NCBI RefSeq assembly: GCF_030371825.1
Contig: NZ_JAUDDM010000008.1
Reading direction: 5' to 3' (one strand)
Origin: Collinsella sp944321445
GTDB taxonomy: Bacteria > Actinomycetota > Coriobacteriia > Coriobacteriales > Coriobacteriaceae
DNA: 64,000 nucleotides
Part shown: positions 1-7,735 of the stretch, in pieces
How positions within the stretch are numbered: position 1 is the stretch's first letter
How the letters are laid out: the number at the start of each line of letters is the position of its first letter
Made by a program: the position numbers and the translations under genes
Notes under the pieces: model-generated
Seen by the model: the letters and a program-made list of their open reading frames with translations, nothing else
Database searches by the model: none
Told to the model about the DNA's origin: nothing

Positions 1-54
1 GCGGTATGCTTAGAACTTATTGCGAGGGGCTTTGGCTGTGGAAAGGAACGGCGC

Positions 55-816
55 ATGGCGCAGACGGGCACCAAGATGGCTGCGTTCAAACAGGCATTGC
101 CGCTCTCGTTCTCCATCATGGCGGGCTTCGTGTTCCTCGGCATCACCTGTGGCATGTACTCCAGCTCGCTGGGCCTGCCTTGGTGGATGCCCACCTTTAT
201 GTCCATCGCCATCTTCGGCGGCTCGGCGGAGTTCGTCGTCGCGTCCATGCTGCCGGGGGTCTTTGACCCGCTCACCACCTTCGCGGTGATCCTCGTCGTG
301 CAGGCGCGCCACCTGTTCTATGGCCTCTCGATGCTCTGGCCCTTCCGCGGCATGGGGCGCAAGAAGCCCTATCTCATCTACGCGCTGTGCGATGAGTCGT
401 TTTCCATCAACTACGGCGCGCACATCCCCGCAGACATCGACCGCGGCTGGTTCATGCTGTTCGTGAGCCTACTCAACCAGTCGTCCTGGGTGCTCGGCTG
501 CACGCTGGGCGGCGTGTTCGGCAGCATGATCCCCCTCGACATCGAGGGCATCTCGTTTGCCATGACGGCGCTATTTTTCGTGATCTTCCTCGACCAGTGG
601 CTCCAGGAGAAAAGCCACGTGAGTTCGCTTACCGGTCTCGCGGCATCGGCGGCAGCACTCGCCATCTTCGGAGCGGACAGTTTCCTCATCCCCGCGATGA
701 TTGGCATCTTGGTCGTGGTGACCGCCTTGCGCCCCAAGCTCGAGGGCGTCTACGCCAGCGGCGACCGCGCCGCGCAAGCCCCTGCCCACAACGAGAACGG
801 AGGCGACGAGGCATGA
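55..816 (+). CDS. azlC: AzlC-family branched-chain amino acid exporter, large subunit
   Basis: This is the large integral-membrane subunit of an AzlCD-type exporter, which in characterised members moves branched-chain amino acids or their analogues out of the cell. The 253-residue product is hydrophobic throughout and has the typical AzlC opening, with an early segment (ALPLSFSIMAGFVFLG) followed by a short charged loop and further membrane spans. Length fits the family (about 230-250 residues). The ATG at 55 follows a GGAAAGGAAC ribosome binding site. The stop overlaps the start of the small subunit gene (ATGA), so the two are translationally coupled. The charged C-terminal tail after about residue 225 is probably cytosolic. 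The actual substrate cannot be read from the sequence. Confidence 0.93.
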   Translation: MAQTGTKMAAFKQALPLSFSIMAGFVFLGITCGMYSSSLGLPWWMPTFMSIAIFGGSAEFVVASMLPGVFDPLTTFAVILVVQARHLFYGLSMLWPFRGMGRKKPYLIYALCDESFSINYGAHIPADIDRGWFMLFVSLLNQSSWVLGCTLGGVFGSMIPLDIEGISFAMTALFFVIFLDQWLQEKSHVSSLTGLAASAAALAIFGADSFLIPAMIGILVVVTALRPKLEGVYASGDRAAQAPAHNENGGDEA

Positions 817-1133
817 CGACCTTCCAGCAGGTGCTGACTGTGCTCATCGCCGGAGCTGCCACGGTGCTCACGCGCTTCCTCCCCTTCTTCGCGTTCCGCA
901 ACGGCGCACCGCGCTATATCCGCTACCTGGGCAACGTGCTGCCCGGTGCCATCTTCGGCATGCTCGTGGTGTACTGCCTGAAAGACGTCGATGTTCTTGC
1001 CGGCGCCCACGGCGCACCCGAGGCGCTGGGCATCCTGGTCACAGGCGGCGTCTACCTGTGGCGCCGCGATATGCTGTGGGCGATTCTCGCCGGCACGCTC
1101 TCCTACATGCTCCTCGTGAACCTCGTCTGGTAA
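813..1133 (+). CDS. azlD: AzlD-family branched-chain amino acid exporter, small subunit
   Basis: Small membrane partner of AzlC. The 106-residue protein starts at the ATG that overlaps the azlC stop codon; an in-frame reading further upstream exists but lies wholly inside azlC. It has about three to four hydrophobic segments and the family's conserved early region (AATVLTRFLPFFAF) with the arginine-containing TRFLP motif. The two proteins are thought to act together as an exporter for branched-chain amino acids. The coupled ATGA junction implies one-to-one production. No other transport gene follows: the next gene is a soluble HD-domain protein 36 bases downstream. Confidence 0.92.
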   Translation: MTTFQQVLTVLIAGAATVLTRFLPFFAFRNGAPRYIRYLGNVLPGAIFGMLVVYCLKDVDVLAGAHGAPEALGILVTGGVYLWRRDMLWAILAGTLSYMLLVNLVW

Positions 1134-1169
1134 CGCTAGCACCGACCATCCTTTTTGAGAGATGACCGC

Positions 1170-1967
1170 ATGGAAATCGACCGCGCATACGCCCTCGAGG
1201 CGTTTCGCCGCTACATCGAGCCCTACGATACGCACAACCCGCGCATCGCGCTCAAGGTCGCGCACACCTATCGCGTGGCGGACCTGTGCACGCGCATCGC
1301 TGCGGGCGAGACGTTCCCCACGCGCGATATCGACCTCGCCTGGCTGTGCGGTCTGCTGCATGATCTGGGTCGATTTGAGCAGCTGCGCCGCTGGGACACC
1401 TTCAGCGATGCGAAAAGCACCAGCCATGCACAACTGGGTGTGAGCGAGCTTTTCGAGACCCCGGAAGACGCACCGGGAAACATCCGCCGCTTTGTCGAGG
1501 ACGCAGCAGAAGACGAGCTGATTCGCCAGGCGGTGGGTCTGCACAGCGACCTTCGTCTGCCAGACGGTCTAGACGCACGCACAAGGAGCATCTGCACGGT
1601 CGTGCGCGATGCGGACAAGATCGATATCCTGCATGTCATGAGCGAAAGCAGCGTCGAGACGGTTCTCGGGGTGAGCGAGCAGACATTTTTGGCAAGCGGC
1701 TTTTCCTCGCAAGCGCTGCAGGCCTTTGGCGAACACCGCTGTCTGGCACGTTCGGAGCGCCTTGAACCGGCCGACTACCTGGTGGGGCTCATCTGCTTCG
1801 CTTTCGAGCTCGAATACGAAACGAGCCGGCGCGAGTTCGTCGAGCGCGGCGACATCTTCCGCGTGCTGGATGACCCCTTTGGGCTTGGCCGTCCCTTCGC
1901 CCGTTCGGATGCGCAAGAAACCTGGCGACGCTTGAGAAACGAGCTTCGGGCGTACCTTGCCGCTTAA
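1170..1967 (+). CDS. HD-domain phosphohydrolase
   Basis: Predicted soluble metal-dependent phosphohydrolase of the HD superfamily, substrate unknown. In the 265-residue protein the metal-binding pattern is visible as H32 (VAHTYRVADL), H64-D65 (LLHDLGRFE) and a later aspartate in VVRDADKIDIL. The fold probably covers residues 20-160, with a helical C-terminal part. The ATG at 1170 is preferred over a TTG at 1155 because a GAGAG ribosome binding site sits just upstream of it. It lies 36 bases after azlD on the same strand and may be co-transcribed. Members of this family act on nucleotides or on signalling nucleotides; nothing here distinguishes these. Confidence 0.85.
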   Translation: MEIDRAYALEAFRRYIEPYDTHNPRIALKVAHTYRVADLCTRIAAGETFPTRDIDLAWLCGLLHDLGRFEQLRRWDTFSDAKSTSHAQLGVSELFETPEDAPGNIRRFVEDAAEDELIRQAVGLHSDLRLPDGLDARTRSICTVVRDADKIDILHVMSESSVETVLGVSEQTFLASGFSSQALQAFGEHRCLARSERLEPADYLVGLICFAFELEYETSRREFVERGDIFRVLDDPFGLGRPFARSDAQETWRRLRNELRAYLAA

Positions 1968-2107
1968 GACCCCGGACGCACTCACGGGAACAGGGCAAAG
2001 CGTGTCATTGACGACGGCGAGCGGCCCAGTTGAGCGTCCAACCATCGGCAACAACACGCTTTGTAACGGAACGAAGGTCTCGCAATAGCAAAGGTTCCGC
2101 GCCCGTT

Positions 2108-3313
2108 CTATTTTGCTTCCAGCCTCTCGACAAGCGCCTGCACGACCTCGATGCAGTCGCCCACCACCTTGTACTGGGCGGCGCCGAAGATGGGCGCCTC
2201 GGGATCGTCGTTGATGGCGATGACGGTCTTGGCACCGCCGATACCCGCCAGATGCTGGATCGCGCCGGACACGCCCACACTGATGAGGAGCTCGGGTGCC
2301 ACGGAAGCACCGGTCTGCCCCACCTGATGACGGTATTCGAGCCAACCCGCCTCCACGAGCGGCCTCGTGCATCCGAGCTCGGCGCCCAACAGGCCCGCCA
2401 GCTTGCGCATGAGCGGCAGGCTCTTCTTTGACCCGATGCCGCGGCCGACCACGACCAGGCGCTCCGCATCGGCGACGGAGGCGGCGTCGTGAGCCGGCTC
2501 GACCTCGAGCACGCGCACGCGGGAGGTCAGTGCTGCATCGAGCGCGACCTCGCTGACTGCACCGATTCGTTCAGAATCGGGCGTGGGCGCAGCGAACACG
2601 CCGGGACGCACGGTGGCCATTTGGGGACGATGTGCGGGACACACGATGGTCGCCATGAGGTTGCCGCCGAACGCAGGGCGCGTCTGCTGTAAAAGGCCAG
2701 TTGCGGGGTCGAGCTCCAGCACGGTGCAATCGGCAGTGAGACCGGTTTGCAAACGAACCGCCACGCCGGGCGCCAGCTCACGGCCGAATGCCGTGGCGCC
2801 ATAGAGAATGACCTCGGGCTTCCGCTCGCGCGCGAGCGAGCAGATCCATTGGGCAAATACCTCGGCATCCAGGCTGCTTAGGCGCTCGTCGCGACATACG
2901 ATGACCTCGTCGGCTCCCGCGCGGATGAGCGCGTCCACGTTGTCCGCAGGCGCCGCGGGGCCCTCGCCCAAAAGCGCCACCAGGCGGCAACCGCGCGCGT
3001 CGACAAGCGCACGGGCGCGCCCCAGCAGCTCGAACGCCACCGGCAAGACGCGACCGTCCGCGTCCACCTGCGAAAACACCCAGAAGTCGCGATACGACGC
3101 CAGGTCCTCCGCGGAGGCCGGGCCATCCTTCGCGATCTCGATGGCATCCACCGGGCACGCGTCAACGCACGACCCGCAGAACACGCAGGCATCGGTCGCC
3201 TGCGCGAACTTGCGCGGGCCCTCCCACACAAGCTCGATGCCGCCCGAGGCGCACGCACGCACGCAGCGGCCGCACCCGATGCACATCTCGCGATCGACAA
3301 CCAGCCCGCTCAT
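2108..3313 (-). CDS. etfA: Electron transfer flavoprotein alpha subunit with N-terminal 2x[4Fe-4S] ferredoxin domain
   Basis: ETF alpha subunit that carries FAD and passes electrons between the partner dehydrogenase and other carriers. Residues 1-60 form a bacterial ferredoxin domain with two CxxCxxCxxxC clusters (C11/14/17/21 and C43/46/49/53). Residues about 70-260 are the ETF alpha/beta domain and about 285-401 the FAD-binding C-terminus, with GVSGAIQHLAG and INDDPEAPIF. Ordinary EtfA lacks the ferredoxin domain, while LctC of the Acetobacterium woodii bifurcating lactate dehydrogenase has one. The start overlaps the etfB stop by four bases. Together with etfB and the upstream flavin oxidase it forms a three-gene operon. 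I infer ferredoxin-linked lactate or 2-hydroxyacid oxidation. Confidence 0.93.
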   Translation of the reverse strand: MSGLVVDREMCIGCGRCVRACASGGIELVWEGPRKFAQATDACVFCGSCVDACPVDAIEIAKDGPASAEDLASYRDFWVFSQVDADGRVLPVAFELLGRARALVDARGCRLVALLGEGPAAPADNVDALIRAGADEVIVCRDERLSSLDAEVFAQWICSLARERKPEVILYGATAFGRELAPGVAVRLQTGLTADCTVLELDPATGLLQQTRPAFGGNLMATIVCPAHRPQMATVRPGVFAAPTPDSERIGAVSEVALDAALTSRVRVLEVEPAHDAASVADAERLVVVGRGIGSKKSLPLMRKLAGLLGAELGCTRPLVEAGWLEYRHQVGQTGASVAPELLISVGVSGAIQHLAGIGGAKTVIAINDDPEAPIFGAAQYKVVGDCIEVVQALVERLEAK

Positions 3314-4110
3314 CGGAGCACCTCCTCGATCAGTTCTGCCAAGCGATCCGCCTGCTGGGCGACCGTGCCCTCGATGGCCGTCGCCTCATGGGTCCGCTCC
3401 GGCACGAACGAGCGCACCACCTGCGTCGGAGAACCGGAAAGGCCCGTGCGCGCGGTGTCGGCGCCCACCTCGGCAGCTGTGCGCACCTCCACTTCCGCAT
3501 CCTGCGCGGCAAGGACGCCCGCGATGCTGGGCATGCGCAACTGGGCGGCATCCTTTGCCACCGTGATGACGGCCGGCAGCGCGACCTCGACGAGCTCGCG
3601 ACCCCCGTCGGTCGCACGGCGCGCACGCAGCACGCCGTCCTCGACGCCCAGCAGCTCCTGCACGTCGGCGATGCATGGAATATCGAGCGCGCCGCCCAGC
3701 TCGGGGCCGATCTGCGCCGTGTCGCCATCGACGGCCATCTTGCCGCACACAACGAGGTCGACCGGCTCATCGAGCGCATCGATTCCGCAGGTGAGCGCAT
3801 AGGTCGTGGCCAGGGTGTCCGCTCCCGCGAAGGCGCGATCGGACAGCAGCAGGCCCGCATCGGCACCGCGCGCGATGCAGTCGCGCAGCAAGCGTGCGGT
3901 ATCCGGAATGCCCATGGACAGCACGGTCACGCGCACGGGCTTACCCGCCGCCTCGTCTTTGATGCGCAAGGCGAGCTCAAGCGCCGTGGCGTCGAAGGGA
4001 TTGACCACCGAGGCGCGGCCGTCGCGCACGATGGTGTTGGTCTTGGGGTCCATCTTGACCTCCGTCGTGGAGGGGACCGCTTTCACGCAAACGACGATAT
4101 GCACGCTCAT
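3310..4110 (-). CDS. etfB: Electron transfer flavoprotein beta subunit
   Basis: ETF beta subunit, expected to bind the flavin or AMP that forms the bifurcation site with EtfA. The 266-residue protein begins MSVHIVVCVKAVPSTTEVKM, the normal EtfB start, and carries the family core with DLVVCGKMAVDGDTAQIGPE. The reading frame stays open for another 96 codons upstream, but that stretch is the shadow of the oxidase gene, so the ATG ending at 4110 is chosen. It overlaps the stop of the upstream oxidase by four bases and the start of etfA by four bases, giving a tightly coupled operon whose products should assemble in equal amounts. Confidence 0.94.
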   Translation of the reverse strand: MSVHIVVCVKAVPSTTEVKMDPKTNTIVRDGRASVVNPFDATALELALRIKDEAAGKPVRVTVLSMGIPDTARLLRDCIARGADAGLLLSDRAFAGADTLATTYALTCGIDALDEPVDLVVCGKMAVDGDTAQIGPELGGALDIPCIADVQELLGVEDGVLRARRATDGGRELVEVALPAVITVAKDAAQLRMPSIAGVLAAQDAEVEVRTAAEVGADTARTGLSGSPTQVVRSFVPERTHEATAIEGTVAQQADRLAELIEEVLR

Positions 4111-5708
4111 GCACCCCCTTCGCACACGTTGGGATCGAACAGATTGCCCCGCCCGAGCTGACAATACGGATCGAGCTGCAACTTGAGCGCCGCCATCTGC
4201 GCGATATGTTCGGGCCCGTACATGACGGTAAGAAAATCGCGCTTGAGCTTGCCCACGCCGTGCTCGGCCGAGACGGCGCCGCCCATGTCGGTCACCGCGC
4301 GTGCCCAGCGGACGAAGAGCTCCTTGCCCGCCGCATAATCCTGGGCATTGCGCGGCAACACGTTCACGTGCAGGTGGTTGTTGCCGATATGCCCCCATGC
4401 GGCAGAATCGAGCCCCGCCTCGGCAAGCGTCGTGCGGTACAGGTCCATGACCTCATGCAGGCGCTCGTTGGGAACGGACATGTCGCTGCCGAGCTTGGTG
4501 ATGGCGGGATCGGTCTTGCGCCGCTCGTCGATGAGCATGTTCACGCTCTCGGGCACCGCATGGCGGAAGAACCGCTGCGTCTCGCGGTCGGTATCCGTGC
4601 GCGCGACCCACGTGGCCCGGTCGCTGCCGCCGTGGCCGCGCAGCAGCTTCCCCAGCAGCGCCAGGTCGTCCAGCGCCGTCGCCTCGTCATCGGCCTCGAG
4701 CTCCACGTACACGCAGCACGCCCACGCGGCGTCGAGCTCAGGCAGCGACGCGAACGCCGTGCTGTTCTTGCGCTGAACGCGCAGGATGTCGAGCGCCTTC
4801 GCGTCGAAATACTCGAATGCTGCGGCGCGCGGAAGCTCCGGACGGGCAGCGACCGTGAAGTCGAGCGCGTCTTGCTCGTCTGCAAAAAAGCAGCTCACGC
4901 CCCATGCGACGGCGGAAACGGCGGTGAGGATGATCTCGAGCTCGCTGATGATGCCGAGCGTGCCGTCAGACCCGATGAACAGGTCGATGGCATCCATGTC
5001 GTCCTCGATGAAATAGCCCGAGGCGTTCTTGGTGCAAGGCATGGTGTAGGTGGGAAGATCGAGCTCGAGGGTGCGGCCCGACTCGGTTGTCAACGCAAGG
5101 TGTCTGCCTTCCGCACGGCATTCGCCGCGGCGCACAGCGATGACATCGCCATCTGCCAGCACGACGCGCAGCGCGCTCACGTGCCCGCGCATGGGACCGT
5201 AGCGGTAGCTGCGCGCGCCCGAGGCATTGCACGCCGCCATGCCTCCCAGGCACGCGGAGGCCTCGGTGGGATCTGTGGGGAAGAACTGCTCGGGGCCCGC
5301 ATAGAGTTTGTCGAGTGCCGCCAGGCTCTCCGCATCCCATCCGTCGACAGGAAGCGTTTTGTTCGCCAAATGACGACGCAGCTCGGACAGGATGACGCCC
5401 GGCTGTACGCGCAGGTAGTAGGCGCCGGCGTCATCTTGACGCAGGCCCAGGTAGCGATTTGCACGCGCGAGGTTCATCACATGGCCGCCCGCCGGAACCG
5501 CGCCTGCCGCCAAACCGGTGCGCGCACCCTGCACCGTCACCGGTGCGGGCACGCCACCCCGGGGCGCCGCCGTGCGCAGCGTCTGCAGCACCGAGCGAAT
5601 CTCCTCCTCATCCCGGGGAAACGAGATGGAATCGGCCGTGCCCGAACTGCGGGATTCATCGCGCAGGTACGCTTCGTATTCCGCTGACAGCGGAAGTATG
5701 TCCACCAT
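4107..5708 (-). CDS. lctD: FAD-linked oxidase, probable D-lactate/2-hydroxyacid dehydrogenase of an ETF complex
   Basis: FAD-dependent dehydrogenase of the GlcD/LctD family, likely oxidising lactate or a related 2-hydroxyacid and passing electrons to the EtfAB pair encoded directly downstream. The 533-residue protein has an FAD-binding (PCMH-type) domain at about 30-220, with VQGARTGLAAGAVPAGG, and a FAD-oxidase C-terminal domain from about 235, ending with the conserved SAEHGVGKLKRDF. A little longer than A. woodii LctD. The operon order here is dehydrogenase-etfB-etfA, whereas A. woodii has lctB-lctC-lctD. The 255-base region upstream is free of genes and should hold the promoter. Substrate stereochemistry cannot be decided from sequence. 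Confidence 0.87.
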   Translation of the reverse strand: MVDILPLSAEYEAYLRDESRSSGTADSISFPRDEEEIRSVLQTLRTAAPRGGVPAPVTVQGARTGLAAGAVPAGGHVMNLARANRYLGLRQDDAGAYYLRVQPGVILSELRRHLANKTLPVDGWDAESLAALDKLYAGPEQFFPTDPTEASACLGGMAACNASGARSYRYGPMRGHVSALRVVLADGDVIAVRRGECRAEGRHLALTTESGRTLELDLPTYTMPCTKNASGYFIEDDMDAIDLFIGSDGTLGIISELEIILTAVSAVAWGVSCFFADEQDALDFTVAARPELPRAAAFEYFDAKALDILRVQRKNSTAFASLPELDAAWACCVYVELEADDEATALDDLALLGKLLRGHGGSDRATWVARTDTDRETQRFFRHAVPESVNMLIDERRKTDPAITKLGSDMSVPNERLHEVMDLYRTTLAEAGLDSAAWGHIGNNHLHVNVLPRNAQDYAAGKELFVRWARAVTDMGGAVSAEHGVGKLKRDFLTVMYGPEHIAQMAALKLQLDPYCQLGRGNLFDPNVCEGGA

Positions 5709-5963
5709 AGGCGCACCTCTCTTTAGTACAGTAAAGTGTCACAGGACTCGACTATATACGAACCGCCGAGGTAGATTCCAGTGTGGCGGTCGATTATGAC
5801 AAGCTCGTGAACAACCGCAAGCGGTGCGCAAAAAGAAATGCGGGCGCACTTCGGCGCCCGTAAGCTGCGCGTGTTGGGCATCTGTTGGGCAAAGCGGGAT
5901 ACTGGACAAGATTGGGCTGCTAGGTTGGTCTGCACTGAACACGCCACCCCATAAGGAGGCCCT

Positions 5964-6176
5964 ATGGCTCTATACCTTCCGCAGCATCATCTGGCCATCG
6001 ACATCATCGACGACCCCTGCAGCGCACCTGTCGACCACGAGGCGTTTCCCGACGTCGACGTGGTACGTCTTACCTGCGCCGACCTGAACCGGCCGGATAT
6101 CATCGCGCAGATTGCACCGATGCGGGGGCGGGACGGTGCGGGCTCGCTGCGAAGGGGTCGAAGCGCGAAGGCATAG
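5964..6176 (+). CDS. Small hypothetical protein, possibly a truncated gene
   Basis: A 70-residue frame with an excellent AAGGAGG ribosome binding site six bases before the ATG. The first 55 residues look like a real protein start (hydrophobic and acidic mix, including LAIDIIDDP and CADLNRPDIIAQIAP), but the last 20 residues are arginine/glycine-rich and look like out-of-frame reading. This suggests the 5' part of a gene that was later truncated or frameshifted near position 6115. It stands alone between the lactate dehydrogenase promoter and the converging deformylase gene. I do not recognise the family. Confidence 0.4.
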   Translation: MALYLPQHHLAIDIIDDPCSAPVDHEAFPDVDVVRLTCADLNRPDIIAQIAPMRGRDGAGSLRRGRSAKA

Positions 6177-6237
6177 CGCGCGTCAACCGAGCGCCCTATT
6201 CGCGCGCCGGCACATACCGCTGAAACCATCTGCATGG

Positions 6238-6279
6238 AAAAGGCGCCGCTCTTCCGGAAAACCCGAGGAGTGGCGCCTT
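6238..6279 (-). terminator. Rho-independent terminator of the first deformylase gene
   Basis: Stem AAGGCGCC...GGCGCCTT with additional pairing in the middle. On the minus strand it is followed by TTTT. It lies 35 bases beyond the deformylase stop. Confidence 0.75.
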
Positions 6280-6313
6280 GCGGTGTACGTCGCGCATGCA
6301 GGTCGCGCAGCGT

Positions 6314-6733
6314 TTAGACGAGCCTGCCGCGGCAGTGGTCGATCATGTGCTGGATCATCTGGGCTTCCCAGTCGGTGAAGTCGCGGCGGCGCTGCTTGAG
6401 CGCGCCGTCCACGAGCTCGTCGAAGCTCACCTTGATCTTGATGAAGCGCGTGACCTTATGGGCGTCATCGTGCGAAAGGCAGTGCTCATCGCACTTGAAC
6501 GCGCCGAGACCGAGCAGCATCTTGGGGTTGTACATCACATGGGTCTCGTCGTTATCGTCCTTGTACACAACGACCGCCTTGGGCACGCCGATCTGGTTGG
6601 CAGCCAGGCACACGGCGTCGTCGATCGAGGCCATGGTATCGAGCAGGTCCTGGGCAAGCGCGGCGTCGTCGGCCGTGGCGGGCTCACAGGTCTGGGAAAG
6701 AATGGCGTCGTCGCGTACGAGCTCTTTGATCAT
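6314..6733 (-). CDS. def: Peptide deformylase-like protein with altered HExxH motif
   Basis: Homologue of peptide deformylase, which removes the formyl group from new proteins. The 139-residue protein keeps a motif 1 form (CLAANQIG, with the oxyanion Gln), the metal-ligand Cys (EHCLS in place of EGCLS) and both His ligands of motif 3. However, motif 3 reads QHMIDH: the catalytic Glu of HExxH is Met (codon ATG). All three metal ligands survive but the general base is gone, so normal activity is doubtful. The start follows an AAAGGA site; the longer upstream frame has no such signal. A second homologue with an intact HEIDH motif sits at 27004. It could be a regulator, a decoy for inhibitors or a weak enzyme. 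Confidence 0.82.
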   Translation of the reverse strand: MIKELVRDDAILSQTCEPATADDAALAQDLLDTMASIDDAVCLAANQIGVPKAVVVYKDDNDETHVMYNPKMLLGLGAFKCDEHCLSHDDAHKVTRFIKIKVSFDELVDGALKQRRRDFTDWEAQMIQHMIDHCRGRLV

Positions 6734-6904
6734 GAACGGTCCTTTCGGAAAAACGTGCAGATTGCGCGCGCAAAGGCGCCCCACGATAGTAGCGAAAAAC
6801 AGACGCCCATGCGCGCCTGCCCGCAAACGCCCACGCAAACAGCAGGCCGCCGTGCTTTAGGATAATGATGTTGGATGAACCCGCTTGAGACCCGATGGGA
6901 AACC

Positions 6905-7519
6905 ATGCTGAACGTTGTGCTTTTTGAACCAGAGATTCCCGCGAATACCGGCAACATCGGCCGCACGTGCGTCGTGACCGGCGCGCGCCTGCATCTGATC
7001 GAGCCGCTGGGGTTCTCACTCGACAGCAAGCAGCTGCGACGCGCTGGGCTGGGCTATTGGGAGAATCTCGACGTTGCGGTCTATCGCGATTGGGAGGACT
7101 TTCTCACCCGATGCGGGCTCACAGGGCCCGCGGGCGAGAAGCGCCTGCATCTTCTGACGAAAAAGGCGCGCCGCACCTACGCGGAATCGACGTATCGCGA
7201 TGGCGACTACCTGGTGTTTGGGAAGGAGAGTTCGGGATTGCCCGAAGACTTGCTCGCCGCACATGCCGACAGTTGCGAGCGCATTCCCATGCTGGCGGAT
7301 CGCGATACGCTGGCCAACCGCGACGCTTGGAGCGCGCAGGAGGCCACGCTGCATCCCGACGATGCCGAGCCGACGAGCTCTCCCCTGCTCCAACAGGACA
7401 TCTGCGGCAACTTCATCGACCCCGCCGACTACCGCATCAGCGCCCTCAACCTTTCCAACGCCGCCGCCATCGTCCTCTACGAAGCCCTACGCCAAACCAA
7501 CTTCCCCGGCATGGAATAA
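6905..7519 (+). CDS. trmL: tRNA (cytidine/uridine(34)-2'-O)-methyltransferase TrmL
   Basis: SPOUT-class methyltransferase that 2'-O-methylates the wobble base of certain leucine tRNAs. The first residues (LNVVLFEPEIPANTGNIGRT) are the classic TrmL signature, and LVFGKESSGLPEDLL and LNLSNAAAIVLYEALRQ complete the knotted SAM site. The protein is 204 residues, against about 155 for E. coli TrmL. The extra length is an insertion of about 45-50 residues between the RIPM segment and the LNLSN motif. I prefer the ATG at 6905, where the protein matches the family start; an ATG ten codons earlier (6875) is also possible. It converges with purF. Confidence 0.93.
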   Translation: MLNVVLFEPEIPANTGNIGRTCVVTGARLHLIEPLGFSLDSKQLRRAGLGYWENLDVAVYRDWEDFLTRCGLTGPAGEKRLHLLTKKARRTYAESTYRDGDYLVFGKESSGLPEDLLAAHADSCERIPMLADRDTLANRDAWSAQEATLHPDDAEPTSSPLLQQDICGNFIDPADYRISALNLSNAAAIVLYEALRQTNFPGME

Positions 7520-7626
7520 GACGCACTTCTCCCCAGGGGAAAAGCGCGTCACAACAACGAAGACGGCCCGCTAGACGCACTTCGTCTCCGGGAAGAAGCG
7601 CGTCGCAACAACGGAAACGGCCCGCT
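7519..7626. repeat. Tandem duplication of a 54-base hairpin unit
   Basis: Two adjacent imperfect copies (7519-7572 and 7573-7626). Each starts AGACGCACTTC and ends CGGCCCGCT, and each can fold by pairing GACGC with GCGTC. The first copy begins at the trmL stop codon, so a trmL terminator appears to have been duplicated. Confidence 0.75.
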
Positions 7627-7717
7627 GAGGTGCCGCAGGTTGCCGCGAAAGCCGAGGGCGCACGCCTTGCGTGCGGCGCCCGAAGGCTTGAGCGGCAAGA
7701 TGCGGTGCCTCAGCGGG
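7621..7717. repeat. Long imperfect inverted repeat between converging genes
   Basis: A hairpin of about 97 bases. The outer arms CCCGCTGAGG and CCTCAGCGGG are perfect and pairing continues, with mismatches, through TTGCCGC/GCGGCAA and further inward. It lies between trmL and the purF stop codon and may act as a two-way terminator. Confidence 0.7.
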
Positions 7718-7735
7718 CCGAACAGTTCGAGAGGA

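Noticed and set aside
7519..7626. CRISPR-like repeat
   Set aside because: Only two adjacent copies with no spacer; each copy is a hairpin at the end of trmL.
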